From Clostridiales bacterium (lineage in GTDB: Bacteria; Bacillota; Clostridia; Peptostreptococcales; JAAYPU01): a stretch of DNA of 7,488 nt. The stretch lies in contig JAAYPU010000031.1 in NCBI GenBank assembly GCA_012519645.1, positions 1-7,488 on the forward strand, read 5' to 3'. Made by a program: the position numbers and the translations under genes. Positions 1-4,862 of this stretch are shown here, piece by piece (the stretch's first letter is position 1; each line of letters begins with the position of its first letter). The notes below the pieces were generated by a model. It made no database searches and was not told the DNA's origin. It was given only the letters and a program-made list of their open reading frames with translations.

Positions 1-972
1 TCCGCCATGAATAATAAACTAAATAAATTAGATAATAAAGAACTGATGAAATTAAATAATGCTTTGAATGATTACAAAAAACAATATGAAATTATAGCCA
101 ACCATTCTGCCGATCTTATATATCATTGCGATCTGCATGGACAGATCACATCAGTCAATGAATCCACGGTTAGAGCCTTTAATTTAAGAGAAGAAGAGTT
201 ATTAAAAAAGAATATTCAGGAAATTTTACTCTCGGAAAAGTCTCGAAATAATTGGGAACAAATAATAGCTTCAATAAATAATAATATTTCAGTTCACTTT
301 GATGATATTATTTTTCTAAAAAATATAGGATTTCAAATCTTTAAAGTCAGTTTATTCCCATTAACAAATGCACATAATGAAGTTACGGGCATCATCGGAA
401 TTCATACGAATATTACCAATATAAAAGAAAATGAAAAGATAATTCGGCACTTGGCATATTATGATCTTCTGACACAGCTGCCCAACAGATTATTATTTAC
501 GCAGGAATGTTTTAAAATTATGGAAGCTGCGAAAGTAAGCCGAAAAAAGATGGCGATTGCTTTTATCGACATAGATGATTTTAAAAAAATCAACGATACT
601 CTCGGTCATTATTGGGGAGACCATCTTCTTATAGAATTTGCAAAGAATGCAAAGGAATGCCTTCGCGTCAATGAATATATTGGACGCTTTGGTGGAGACG
701 AATTTGTAATTGCTTTTTCTAATATCCGTTCTTCTGACAGTATTGTTTCACGAGTTGAAAAAGTCAAGAAGGAATTAGAAGAGCATACTTATAAATTGAA
801 TTCAATGGAATATCATATTTCTTTGAGTATCGGGATCGCTTTATATCCCGATCACGGAAACAGCATCGACGATTTATATAAAAAATCGGATATTGCCATG
901 TATCGGGCAAAGGATGCGGGCAAAAGCAGGGTGGTATTGTATGATGCTTCGCATCAGTGTATAGAATATTGA
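1..972 (+). CDS. PAS-GGDEF diguanylate cyclase (5' end probably outside the window)
   Basis: Predicted to make cyclic di-GMP from two GTP. Residues are numbered from the ATG at 7. A charged, coiled-coil-like linker (1-25) leads into a PAS sensor domain (about 27-140). The GGDEF domain (about 148-312) has the entry motif DLLTQLPNR (153-161), the metal-binding FIDIDDFKKIND (187 onward), an intact GGDEF (229-233) and AMYRAKDAGKSR (297-308). All active-site elements are present, so activity is expected. The allosteric inhibitory site normally reads RxxD nine residues before GGDEF; here it is R220-V-N-E223, so product inhibition may be altered. The frame is open to the left edge and no ribosome binding site is visible, so the ATG at 7 may be internal and another sensor or membrane domain may precede it. 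The last codons lie inside a repeat hairpin (943-955), and the stop is supplied by repeat DNA. No EAL domain follows. Family assignment is firm; the start is not. Confidence 0.93.
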   Translation, partial: SAMNNKLNKLDNKELMKLNNALNDYKKQYEIIANHSADLIYHCDLHGQITSVNESTVRAFNLREEELLKKNIQEILLSEKSRNNWEQIIASINNNISVHFDDIIFLKNIGFQIFKVSLFPLTNAHNEVTGIIGIHTNITNIKENEKIIRHLAYYDLLTQLPNRLLFTQECFKIMEAAKVSRKKMAIAFIDIDDFKKINDTLGHYWGDHLLIEFAKNAKECLRVNEYIGRFGGDEFVIAFSNIRSSDSIVSRVEKVKKELEEHTYKLNSMEYHISLSIGIALYPDHGNSIDDLYKKSDIAMYRAKDAGKSRVVLYDASHQCIEY

Positions 973-1031
973 GTATAGAGCATGGATGCTCCGCATCAAT
1001 GTATCGTTTATCGTGTAAAATGCTTCGCATC
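943..1031. repeat. Three copies of a 13-nt hairpin repeat, GATGC-TYC-GCATC
   Basis: Near-identical perfect inverted repeats lie at 943-955 (GATGCTTCGCATC), 985-997 (GATGCTCCGCATC) and 1019-1031 (first base A instead of G). Each can form a 5-bp stem with a 3-nt loop; the third forms 4 bp. Copy starts are 42 and 34 nt apart. The first copy encodes the D-A-S-H residues near the C-terminus of the diguanylate cyclase, so the repeat has entered the coding region. No T-run follows any copy, so they do not look like intrinsic terminators. Confidence 0.75.
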
Positions 1032-1033
1032 AG

Positions 1034-1117
1034 CCGGGGTCCGAAGTCCGTCGTCTAATGAGGTTTCGGATCTCTGGTCTCAGGTGATTGGTCCGGAGTC
1101 AGGCGTCCGAAGAAATA
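1034..1117. repeat. Degenerate heptanucleotide-periodic repeat tract (GGTCTCA-like units)
   Basis: The sequence runs in units of seven related to GGTCYSA: GGTTTCG at 1062, GATCTCT at 1069, GGTCTCA at 1076, GGTGATT at 1083, GGTCCGG at 1090, AGTCAGG at 1097 and CGTCCGA at 1104. Less regular units extend leftward. The 15 bases at 1071-1085 are the exact reverse complement of 3263-3277, so this tract and the one after folT belong to one repeat family in opposite orientations. I see no coding potential here. Confidence 0.6.
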
Positions 1118-1166
1118 GATAAAAGATAACTTCTTTATTCTCTTTCAGTTTTCAGAACCCGAATTA

Positions 1167-1210
1167 CTCCTTCCGTCAGCTTCGCTGACACCTTCATCAA
1201 AGAGGAAGGC
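1167..1210. repeat. Interspersed hairpin element (CTCCTTCC...GAGGAAGGC type)
   Basis: A perfect inner hairpin, GTCAGC-TTC-GCTGAC (1175-1189), sits inside outer arms CCTTCC (1169-1174) and GGAAGG (1204-1209) that are also complementary. This gives a compact imperfect stem-loop of about 44 nt. From memory, elements with these CTCCTTCC/GAGGAAGG ends and a variable inner palindrome recur between genes in many Bacillota; copy number cannot be seen in one window. No T-run follows, so it is probably a dispersed repeat and not a terminator. Confidence 0.65.
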
Positions 1211-1237
1211 ATTTCTCTATTCCCTATCCCCTTAATA
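1210..1237 (-). repeat. Short heptad tract (GGGATAG-like on the minus strand)
   Basis: Read on the minus strand, successive 7-nt units are TATTAAG, GGGATAG, GGAATAG and AGAAATG. The middle 14 bases match the start of the tract after folT (3148-3161) at 12 of 14 positions. This is a second link between the two intergenic repeat regions, again in opposite orientation. The remainder of the 973-1305 gap (1118-1166 and 1238-1292) shows nothing else recognisable apart from AT-rich DNA that may hold the next gene's promoter. Confidence 0.5.
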
Positions 1238-1305
1238 ACTTTCAAGAATAAAAAAAAATTGTGGGGTTATATTATTTTTATGAATTCTTATCAGAGAGGT
1301 TCAAA

Positions 1306-2013
1306 ATGATTATTATTCTGATACGAACAATAATATTATACGCTTTTATTTTATTTATCATTCGGCTCATGGGAAAAGCAGAGCTGGCTGAAATGGAACC
1401 TTTTCAATTAGTAGTAACTCTCATGATTGCAGAGCTTGCAGCACTTCCGATGGAAGATACCGGTGTGGCATTAATAAACGGTATCACTGCGTTAGTATCT
1501 TTATTGTTCATTCAAGTTCTCATTTCATATATTTCTTTGAAAAGCGAGAAAGCCAGGTTATTTTTTTGCGGAAAACCAAGCGTTTTAATTAATAAAGGTA
1601 TTATCAATGAAAAAGAATTAAAAAAATTGAGAATAAATATTAATGATTTATTGGAACAACTGCGTTCTAAAAATGTTAATTCTTTAGATGAAGTAGAATA
1701 CGCCATTCTGGAAACCAACGGAGATTTAAATATCGTATCAAAGCCTGAAGCAAGACCGCTGACCCCTAAAGATATAAATAAATTTCCGACGATTGAGCAT
1801 ATGTCCCTTCCCCTAATAATAGACGGTACGGTATATAAGGAAAGCCTTAAAACCTTAAATTTATCTGAAAACTGGCTGAAAGAACAGCTTTATCATAGCT
1901 GCATAAGCAGTTATGATGAAATACTTTACTGTTACATTGATGAAAGCAACACACTCCATCTTCATAGAAAAAACATGAAGAAAGGAGATATTAAAGAATG
2001 TAAACCTTCATAA
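1306..2013 (+). CDS. DUF421 (YetF-like) membrane protein
   Basis: An integral membrane protein of the DUF421/YetF family, whose biochemical role is not established; some members in spore formers affect spore properties. I chose the ATG at 1306 because AGAGAGG lies about 6 nt upstream. The longer GTG start at 1261 has no binding site and adds residues the family lacks. The result is 235 aa, a usual length. Hydrophobic segments lie at about 2-21, 34-50 and 52-75, with the family signature RLMGKxxLxExxPFxLVVTLMIAELAxLPM between and through them. The cytoplasmic part has PSVLINKGIINEKELKKLR, then DLLEQLR and EVEYAILETNGDL, all typical of DUF421. The family's usual GKRQ reads GKAE here. The last four codons (CKPS) may be an extension created by a base change at 2001, discussed with the next gene. 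It forms a two-gene unit with the downstream DUF4363 gene. Confidence 0.9.
   Translation: MIIILIRTIILYAFILFIIRLMGKAELAEMEPFQLVVTLMIAELAALPMEDTGVALINGITALVSLLFIQVLISYISLKSEKARLFFCGKPSVLINKGIINEKELKKLRININDLLEQLRSKNVNSLDEVEYAILETNGDLNIVSKPEARPLTPKDINKFPTIEHMSLPLIIDGTVYKESLKTLNLSENWLKEQLYHSCISSYDEILYCYIDESNTLHLHRKNMKKGDIKECKPS
1981..2003 (+). promoter_or_regulatory. Strong ribosome binding site feeding an ATG followed at once by TAA
   Basis: AAAGGAG (1981-1987) sits 10 nt before ATG 1998-2000, an ideal start signal. The next codon in that frame is TAA (2001-2003), after which the frame continues open as T-F-I-I-S-L-L-I-F and runs through the whole DUF4363 gene. If base 2001 were A, the site would read ATGA: DUF421 would stop at TGA 1999-2001 and DUF4363 would start M-K-T-F-I-I-S. 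The ribosome binding site and ATG therefore look like the ancestral start, now interrupted. Confidence 0.7.
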
Positions 2014-2018
2014 TATCC

Positions 2019-2381
2019 TTGCTGATCTTTTTATCAGTCATTATTTTTTGGTTATTCATATCAGATTATATGCATTCATCGCTTCATGCGGATATTGAAT
2101 TGATAGAGGAAGAAATTGAAAAAGAAATAATTAAAGGAAACTGGGAAAAAGCCATGTCTAATTTTGAGGTGTTCATAGAAAAATGGGAAAAGCAGCAGAC
2201 CTTATATAATTTATTTATCGATCAATCCGCAGTTATGGAAGTAAATTATTCTAATGCTAGAACTAAAATATTCATTGAAAATAAAGCTGTCACACTAGCC
2301 TTGGGAGAGCTGTCTTTTATTAAAGAGCATTTACGTTCACTTCATGAAAATGAGCAGATAAATTTGGAAAATATATTTTAG
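2019..2381 (+). CDS. Small DUF4363-type membrane-anchored protein, start region disrupted
   Basis: A 120-aa protein as read from the TTG at 2019. It has an N-terminal hydrophobic anchor (about 1-16, LIFLSVIIFWLFI) followed by a hydrophilic helical domain. That domain has an acidic E-E-E-I-E-K-E stretch, W-x-K-A motifs (NWEKAMSNFEVFIEKWEK) and a C-terminal SFIKEHLRSLHENE helix. This layout, and its place directly after a DUF421 gene, match the DUF4363 family, which I recognise from gene pairing and pattern; its function is unknown. The TTG has no ribosome binding site. The natural start appears to be ATG 1998, in the same frame and preceded by AAAGGAG, but it is followed by an in-frame TAA. 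Either a point mutation or sequencing error disrupts the gene, or translation restarts at 2019 (or another weak codon) after the upstream gene terminates at 2013. The body of the frame is intact, which suggests recent damage or residual expression. Confidence 0.75.
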   Translation: MLIFLSVIIFWLFISDYMHSSLHADIELIEEEIEKEIIKGNWEKAMSNFEVFIEKWEKQQTLYNLFIDQSAVMEVNYSNARTKIFIENKAVTLALGELSFIKEHLRSLHENEQINLENIF

Positions 2382-2414
2382 ATTGGGGAAATTCTTTATA
2401 CGGATAAAAATGTT

Positions 2415-2442
2415 CTTTACTTTTAATATGAATGCCTATAAG
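2415..2442 (+). promoter_or_regulatory. Possible vegetative promoter for the folT leader
   Basis: TATAAG at 2437-2442 resembles a -10 box, with a poor -35 (CTTTAC, 2415-2420) 16 nt upstream. A transcript from here would begin near 2449, just before the 5' strand of riboswitch helix P1 at 2451, which is where a leader promoter should be. The -35 match is weak, so the call rests mainly on position. Confidence 0.4.
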
Positions 2443-2450
2443 ATATTTGA

Positions 2451-2547
2451 CAGTAGAGTAAGTATTATGCGTTAAGTGTTAAAGGATGGGATGTCGCCTT
2501 TAAACGAAGAACTTCTTGTTCGCGATATAATGCTGCGTCCGCTACTG
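2451..2547 (+). ncRNA. Tetrahydrofolate (THF) riboswitch aptamer
   Basis: The leader carries the conserved core of the THF class: AGTAGA near the 5' end, GCGTTAAGTG (2469-2478), GGGATGTCG (2488-2496), ACGAA (2504-2508) and GCGTCCGCTACTG (2535-2547). The secondary structure fits. P1 is CAGTAG (2451-2456) with CTACTG (2542-2547). P2 is AGUAUUAU (2461-2468) with AUAAUGCU (2527-2534), including one G-U pair. P3 is TTAAAGG (2479-2485) with CCTTTAA (2497-2503), and a small GAAC/GTTC hairpin follows ACGAA. It lies directly upstream of a folate transporter gene, the standard target of this class, which binds reduced folates and usually turns expression off. Confidence 0.93.
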
Positions 2548-2568
2548 CATTAGAGAGTCTACACTTTA

Positions 2569-2619
2569 TTCCTTTCTCTTTAGTGTCGTAGGGATATTCT
2601 ATTGAGAAAGGAGTTTTTT
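2569..2619 (+). promoter_or_regulatory. folT expression platform: RBS-sequestering helix with U-tract
   Basis: TTCCTTTCTC (2569-2578) can pair with GAGAAAGGAG (2604-2613): nine Watson-Crick pairs plus one G-U. This buries the folT Shine-Dalgarno sequence (AAAGGAG, 2607-2613). Six T residues (2614-2619) follow immediately, so the same helix could serve as an intrinsic terminator despite its 25-nt loop. Competing pairings exist, such as ACACT (2561-2565) with AGTGT (2582-2586) and AGAGA (2552-2556) with TCTCT (2575-2579), which would occupy or expose the anti-SD strand. The expected logic is that bound THF favours sequestration or termination. Confidence 0.6.
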
Positions 2620-2622
2620 ATT

Positions 2623-3147
2623 ATGAAAACAAACAAACTGATTTCATTAGCGCTGTTATCCGCTATCAGTATTATTCTTACCAGGTTTTTATCATTCTAT
2701 GTTCTTGACAATACCGTACGTCTGGGTTTTGGTCACATTCCGATACTGCTTGCAGGAATTCTATTTGGTCCCTTATCAGGCGCTTTGGCTGGAGCTGTAA
2801 GTGATTTATTAGGCATATTGATAATGCCGTCATATGGTTTTTTCCCCGGCTTTACCGTTGCCTCAATATTAACAGGCATGATTCCCGGCTTACTTGTTAA
2901 AATCTTTGAAAAAAGACGTTTGATGGGATTCGGGGGTGTTTTGGGCATTGTATATATCACTGAATTCTTTTCTTCTATATTAATAACCACTTTAGCCGTT
3001 TCCATGTATTACGGAGCTCCTTTAGAAATCATCATAATACCTCGCAGTATAACTACCCTCATTATGTCTATGGTTTATTCCATTATTATTGCCGTTTTAT
3101 ATAAACAGCTTGTACGACAGGAATTTATCAATAGAATGAGGAAATAG
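2623..3147 (+). CDS. folT: Folate-specific ECF transporter S component (FolT)
   Basis: The substrate-binding membrane subunit of an energy-coupling factor transporter that imports folates. It would work with a shared EcfA/EcfA'/EcfT module encoded elsewhere. The protein is 174 aa from the ATG at 2623, with AAAGGAG nine nt upstream. A TTG at 2602 would start before that site and is rejected. It has about six hydrophobic segments. The FolT-like signature RLGFGHIPILLAG (33-45), FGPLSGALAGAVSDLLG (48-64) and FFPGFTVASILTG (73-85) is clear, and P140-R141 before the last helices matches the conserved substrate-proximal Pro-Arg of the family. Regulation by the upstream THF riboswitch independently supports folate as substrate. 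The gene stands alone between the DUF4363 gene and a convergent gene, so it is probably monocistronic. No clear terminator follows; the stop codon abuts a heptad repeat tract. Confidence 0.93.
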   Translation: MKTNKLISLALLSAISIILTRFLSFYVLDNTVRLGFGHIPILLAGILFGPLSGALAGAVSDLLGILIMPSYGFFPGFTVASILTGMIPGLLVKIFEKRRLMGFGGVLGIVYITEFFSSILITTLAVSMYYGAPLEIIIIPRSITTLIMSMVYSIIIAVLYKQLVRQEFINRMRK

Positions 3148-3287
3148 GGGATAAGGGATAGAGTATGGAGTATAGAACAGAGGTTAGAGGTTGGAGGTTT
3201 ATCAATTACCCTAATCACTAATTACTAACTACTCCCCTGAGACCCGAAACCAGACACCTGAAACCTGAGACCAGAGACCTGAGACCT
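3148..3287. repeat. 140-nt heptanucleotide-periodic tract (20 in-phase 7-nt units)
   Basis: From the base after the folT stop to the first base of the opposing stop codon, the sequence divides into exactly 20 units of seven without a phase break. The unit changes in blocks: GGGATAA/GGGATAG (3148, 3155); AGTATGG/AGTATAG (3162, 3169); GTTAGAG/GTTGGAG (3183, 3190); CTAATCA/CTAATTA/CTAACTA (3211, 3218, 3225); then seven GARACCY-like units from 3239 (GAGACCC, GAAACCA, GACACCT, GAAACCT, GAGACCA, GAGACCT, GAGACCT). The left part is purine-rich and partly complementary to the right, so a loose long hairpin is possible. No coding sequence or terminator T-run is seen. Confidence 0.75.
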
Positions 3288-3901
3288 TAATTCTTAGTTA
3301 ATAGTGATGCTATGGTTTTCATAGTATTTATATTCTGCTTTAATTCTTGTGCCTTCTTGATATTAAGTAGATCCAATATTTCAATGACATCCTGCCCGCT
3401 TTTTAAAATATCTTTTTTATTGTTGTATTGTAACCTTTCAAGCATATAATTCAGCTTCAGCAGCTTTTCAGTGTTTTCTCTTCCTTTTCCTTCTAAGTAT
3501 GGGGATACCGTTTCCAACAGCTTTAGATGTTTTTTGGGATGATAGATGTTCCCCATTGAGTACGCTTTATTTTTATTTATACCGCTGCCTATACCATAAA
3601 GGTTTTCTGCAATATTTAAAACAGATTCTATATTTGCTAACATGCTTCTGCCGTTATAATCAAAATAAGGTACTAAATCCTTTACTAAATGATTTATTTT
3701 CGAAACTTTATAGTATTTATCTTTTGGATCATCAGTAAGCTTTAAAAAATTGGTTTCTTTTTTTGCCATAGCAGAGAATAAAAGCATTCCTATGAAAAGG
3801 CTTCCCGTAGGTATATTTCCGAAGGTATTTTTTTGAACCTCTCGTTTTTCTTTCCTGCTATTCAACTCTTCTAATAGCAACTCCATTTTTTCATTGCTCA
3901 T
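3287..3901 (-). CDS. Protein of unknown function, 204 aa
   Basis: I do not recognise this protein family. I chose the ATG at 3901 (MSNEKMELL...) because GGAGGG lies seven nt upstream. An ATG nine codons earlier (3928) has only a weak AAAAG before it. The N-terminal third has a charged helix (MSNEKMELLLEELNSRKEKREVQ), then a moderately hydrophobic segment at about 31-46 (TGSLFIGMLLFSAMA) that could be a membrane anchor or a buried helix. The rest is Lys/Leu-rich and looks all-helical. Leucine-spaced stretches such as HPKKHLKLLETVSPYL and IEILDLLNIKKAQELKQNI suggest helical bundles or coiled coils. There are no cysteine clusters or obvious catalytic motifs. It is convergent with folT and divergent from the patatin gene, so context gives no functional hint. 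Codon use and base composition resemble the neighbours. Confidence 0.8.
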   Translation of the reverse strand: MSNEKMELLLEELNSRKEKREVQKNTFGNIPTGSLFIGMLLFSAMAKKETNFLKLTDDPKDKYYKVSKINHLVKDLVPYFDYNGRSMLANIESVLNIAENLYGIGSGINKNKAYSMGNIYHPKKHLKLLETVSPYLEGKGRENTEKLLKLNYMLERLQYNNKKDILKSGQDVIEILDLLNIKKAQELKQNINTMKTIASLLTKN

Positions 3902-3948
3902 ATTCCTACCCTCCGAAGATACCCTCATCTTTTAAAGCAGTTTTTCAT

Positions 3949-3989
3949 TTATAGTGCAAAATAACTTATGAAATACACTCACACTATAA
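3949..3989. promoter_or_regulatory. Inverted repeat in the divergent intergenic region
   Basis: TTATAGTG (3949-3956) and CACTATAA (3982-3989) are perfect 8-bp inverted repeats, with 25 nt between them. They lie upstream of the minus-strand gene. The minus-strand reading of 3949-3956 contributes to a TATAAA that could act as its -10 box. This could be a two-site operator or chance in AT-rich DNA. Confidence 0.3.
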
Positions 3990-4032
3990 TAATTGGAGTA
4001 TCACAAATATCATATGAATAAATAACGCAATA

Positions 4033-4065
4033 TGTTACAATCTAATTGAGAATATAAAACAGGAG
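4033..4065 (+). promoter_or_regulatory. Putative extended -10 promoter and RBS of the patatin gene
   Basis: TGTTACAAT (4033-4041) fits an extended -10 element (TGnTAnAAT type). The -35 position (TATGAA, about 4013-4018) is weak, as is common with extended -10 promoters. Transcription would begin near 4048. The ribosome binding site AGGAG (4061-4065) follows, eight nt before the ATG at 4074, giving a short leader of about 26 nt. Confidence 0.45.
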
Positions 4066-4073
4066 ATCATTAA

Positions 4074-4862
4074 ATGAGTTCAGTATTATCATTATTCAGA
4101 CGTAAAAAAATAGGACTTGCTTTAGGAGGCGGTGCTGTCTGGGGAACAGCACATATAGGCATATTAAAGGCTATAGATGAATTAAAGATTCCTATAAGCT
4201 GTATCAGTGGTACCAGCGCGGGCTCTTTAGTAGGCGCTTTATATGCATCCGGAATGTCTCCTTCAGATATGGAAAATATTGCATCAACCACCAATTGGAG
4301 CCAACTCACACGTCCTTCTCTCCCCAAAAGAGGTATTTTATCTACTGAACCAATGGAAGACTTTCTGAAAAAAATATTTACAGACCTTTATATCGAAAAT
4401 CTTAAAATTCCTTTTTCGGCCATTGCTGTGGACGCCGTAGAAGGAAAAGAAATCATTTTTTCTAAAGGCTATCTTCCGACTGCTCTCCGTGCATCTTGCT
4501 CTATCCCCGGGATTTTTCGACCCGTCGAGCAGGGTAAAATGCTTTTAATAGATGGCGGCATCATGGACAATGTTCCTGTGACACCTGTGCGAAAATTAGG
4601 TGCTGATATTGTTATTGCCGTCAATCTTTCTCCGGACTTAAATAAATGGATACCTAAAAATACAGCGGGTCTTATCCTGAAATCTTTTTTACTGGCGCAG
4701 CATGCCAATTCCATAAGAGAAATGACTCATGCGGAAATTGTGATAAATGTAAACACAAAAAAAATCAGCCCTGCTGATTTTAGATGTACAAAAGAGCTGA
4801 TCGATATTGGCTATAATGCCGCTATATCCGTACTTAATAATAATCATTTAACCCGTGTTTAG
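4074..4862 (+). CDS. Patatin-like phospholipase/lipid acyl hydrolase (RssA/NTE type)
   Basis: A predicted serine hydrolase with a Ser-Asp dyad, expected to cleave acyl chains from lipids at the membrane; the true substrate is unknown. It is 262 aa, typical of small single-domain bacterial members. Visible motifs are the glycine-rich oxyanion loop LALGGGAVWG (15-24), the nucleophile elbow GTSAG (46-50, Ser48), LRASCSIPGIFRPV (138-151) and the DGG motif with catalytic Asp160 (160-162), followed by MDNVPV. The usual basic residue in the oxyanion loop (GGGxRG) is Trp23 here, so activity could be altered. There is no signal peptide, but a basic N-terminus (FRRKK) may help membrane contact. AGGAG eight nt upstream supports the ATG at 4074. 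Its last 29 bp overlap the 3' end of the convergent pseudokinase gene, so the two transcripts would be antisense to each other there. Confidence 0.92.
   Translation: MSSVLSLFRRKKIGLALGGGAVWGTAHIGILKAIDELKIPISCISGTSAGSLVGALYASGMSPSDMENIASTTNWSQLTRPSLPKRGILSTEPMEDFLKKIFTDLYIENLKIPFSAIAVDAVEGKEIIFSKGYLPTALRASCSIPGIFRPVEQGKMLLIDGGIMDNVPVTPVRKLGADIVIAVNLSPDLNKWIPKNTAGLILKSFLLAQHANSIREMTHAEIVINVNTKKISPADFRCTKELIDIGYNAAISVLNNNHLTRV

Noticed and set aside
764..1030. Minus-strand reading frame of 88 codons opposite the cyclase 3' end
   Set aside because: It is the antisense of the GGDEF coding sequence and repeat hairpins, with no RBS or recognisable protein.
943..1031. Hairpins after the cyclase gene as intrinsic terminators
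   Set aside because: Stems are only 4-5 bp and none is followed by a T-run.
1261..1305. GTG start at 1261 for the DUF421 gene
   Set aside because: No ribosome binding site precedes it, and the ATG at 1306 has AGAGAGG at good spacing and the normal family N-terminus.
973..1305. Mobile element in the gap after the cyclase
   Set aside because: No transposase fragment, long terminal inverted repeats or target duplication can be seen; only short hairpins and heptads.
2602..2622. TTG start at 2602 for folT
   Set aside because: It lies upstream of and overlaps the Shine-Dalgarno sequence; the ATG at 2623 is correctly spaced and matches FolT N-termini.
3148..3287. Possible CRISPR array in the repeat tract
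   Set aside because: Units are 7 nt with no spacers, and no constant 24-40 nt repeat is present.
3499..3738. Plus-strand reading frame of 79 codons inside the unknown minus-strand gene
   Set aside because: Antisense to a better-supported gene with a clear RBS; no motif and no start signal.
4070..4327. Minus-strand reading frames inside the patatin gene (also 4469-4714)
   Set aside because: They are shadows of the conserved patatin motifs and lack start signals.
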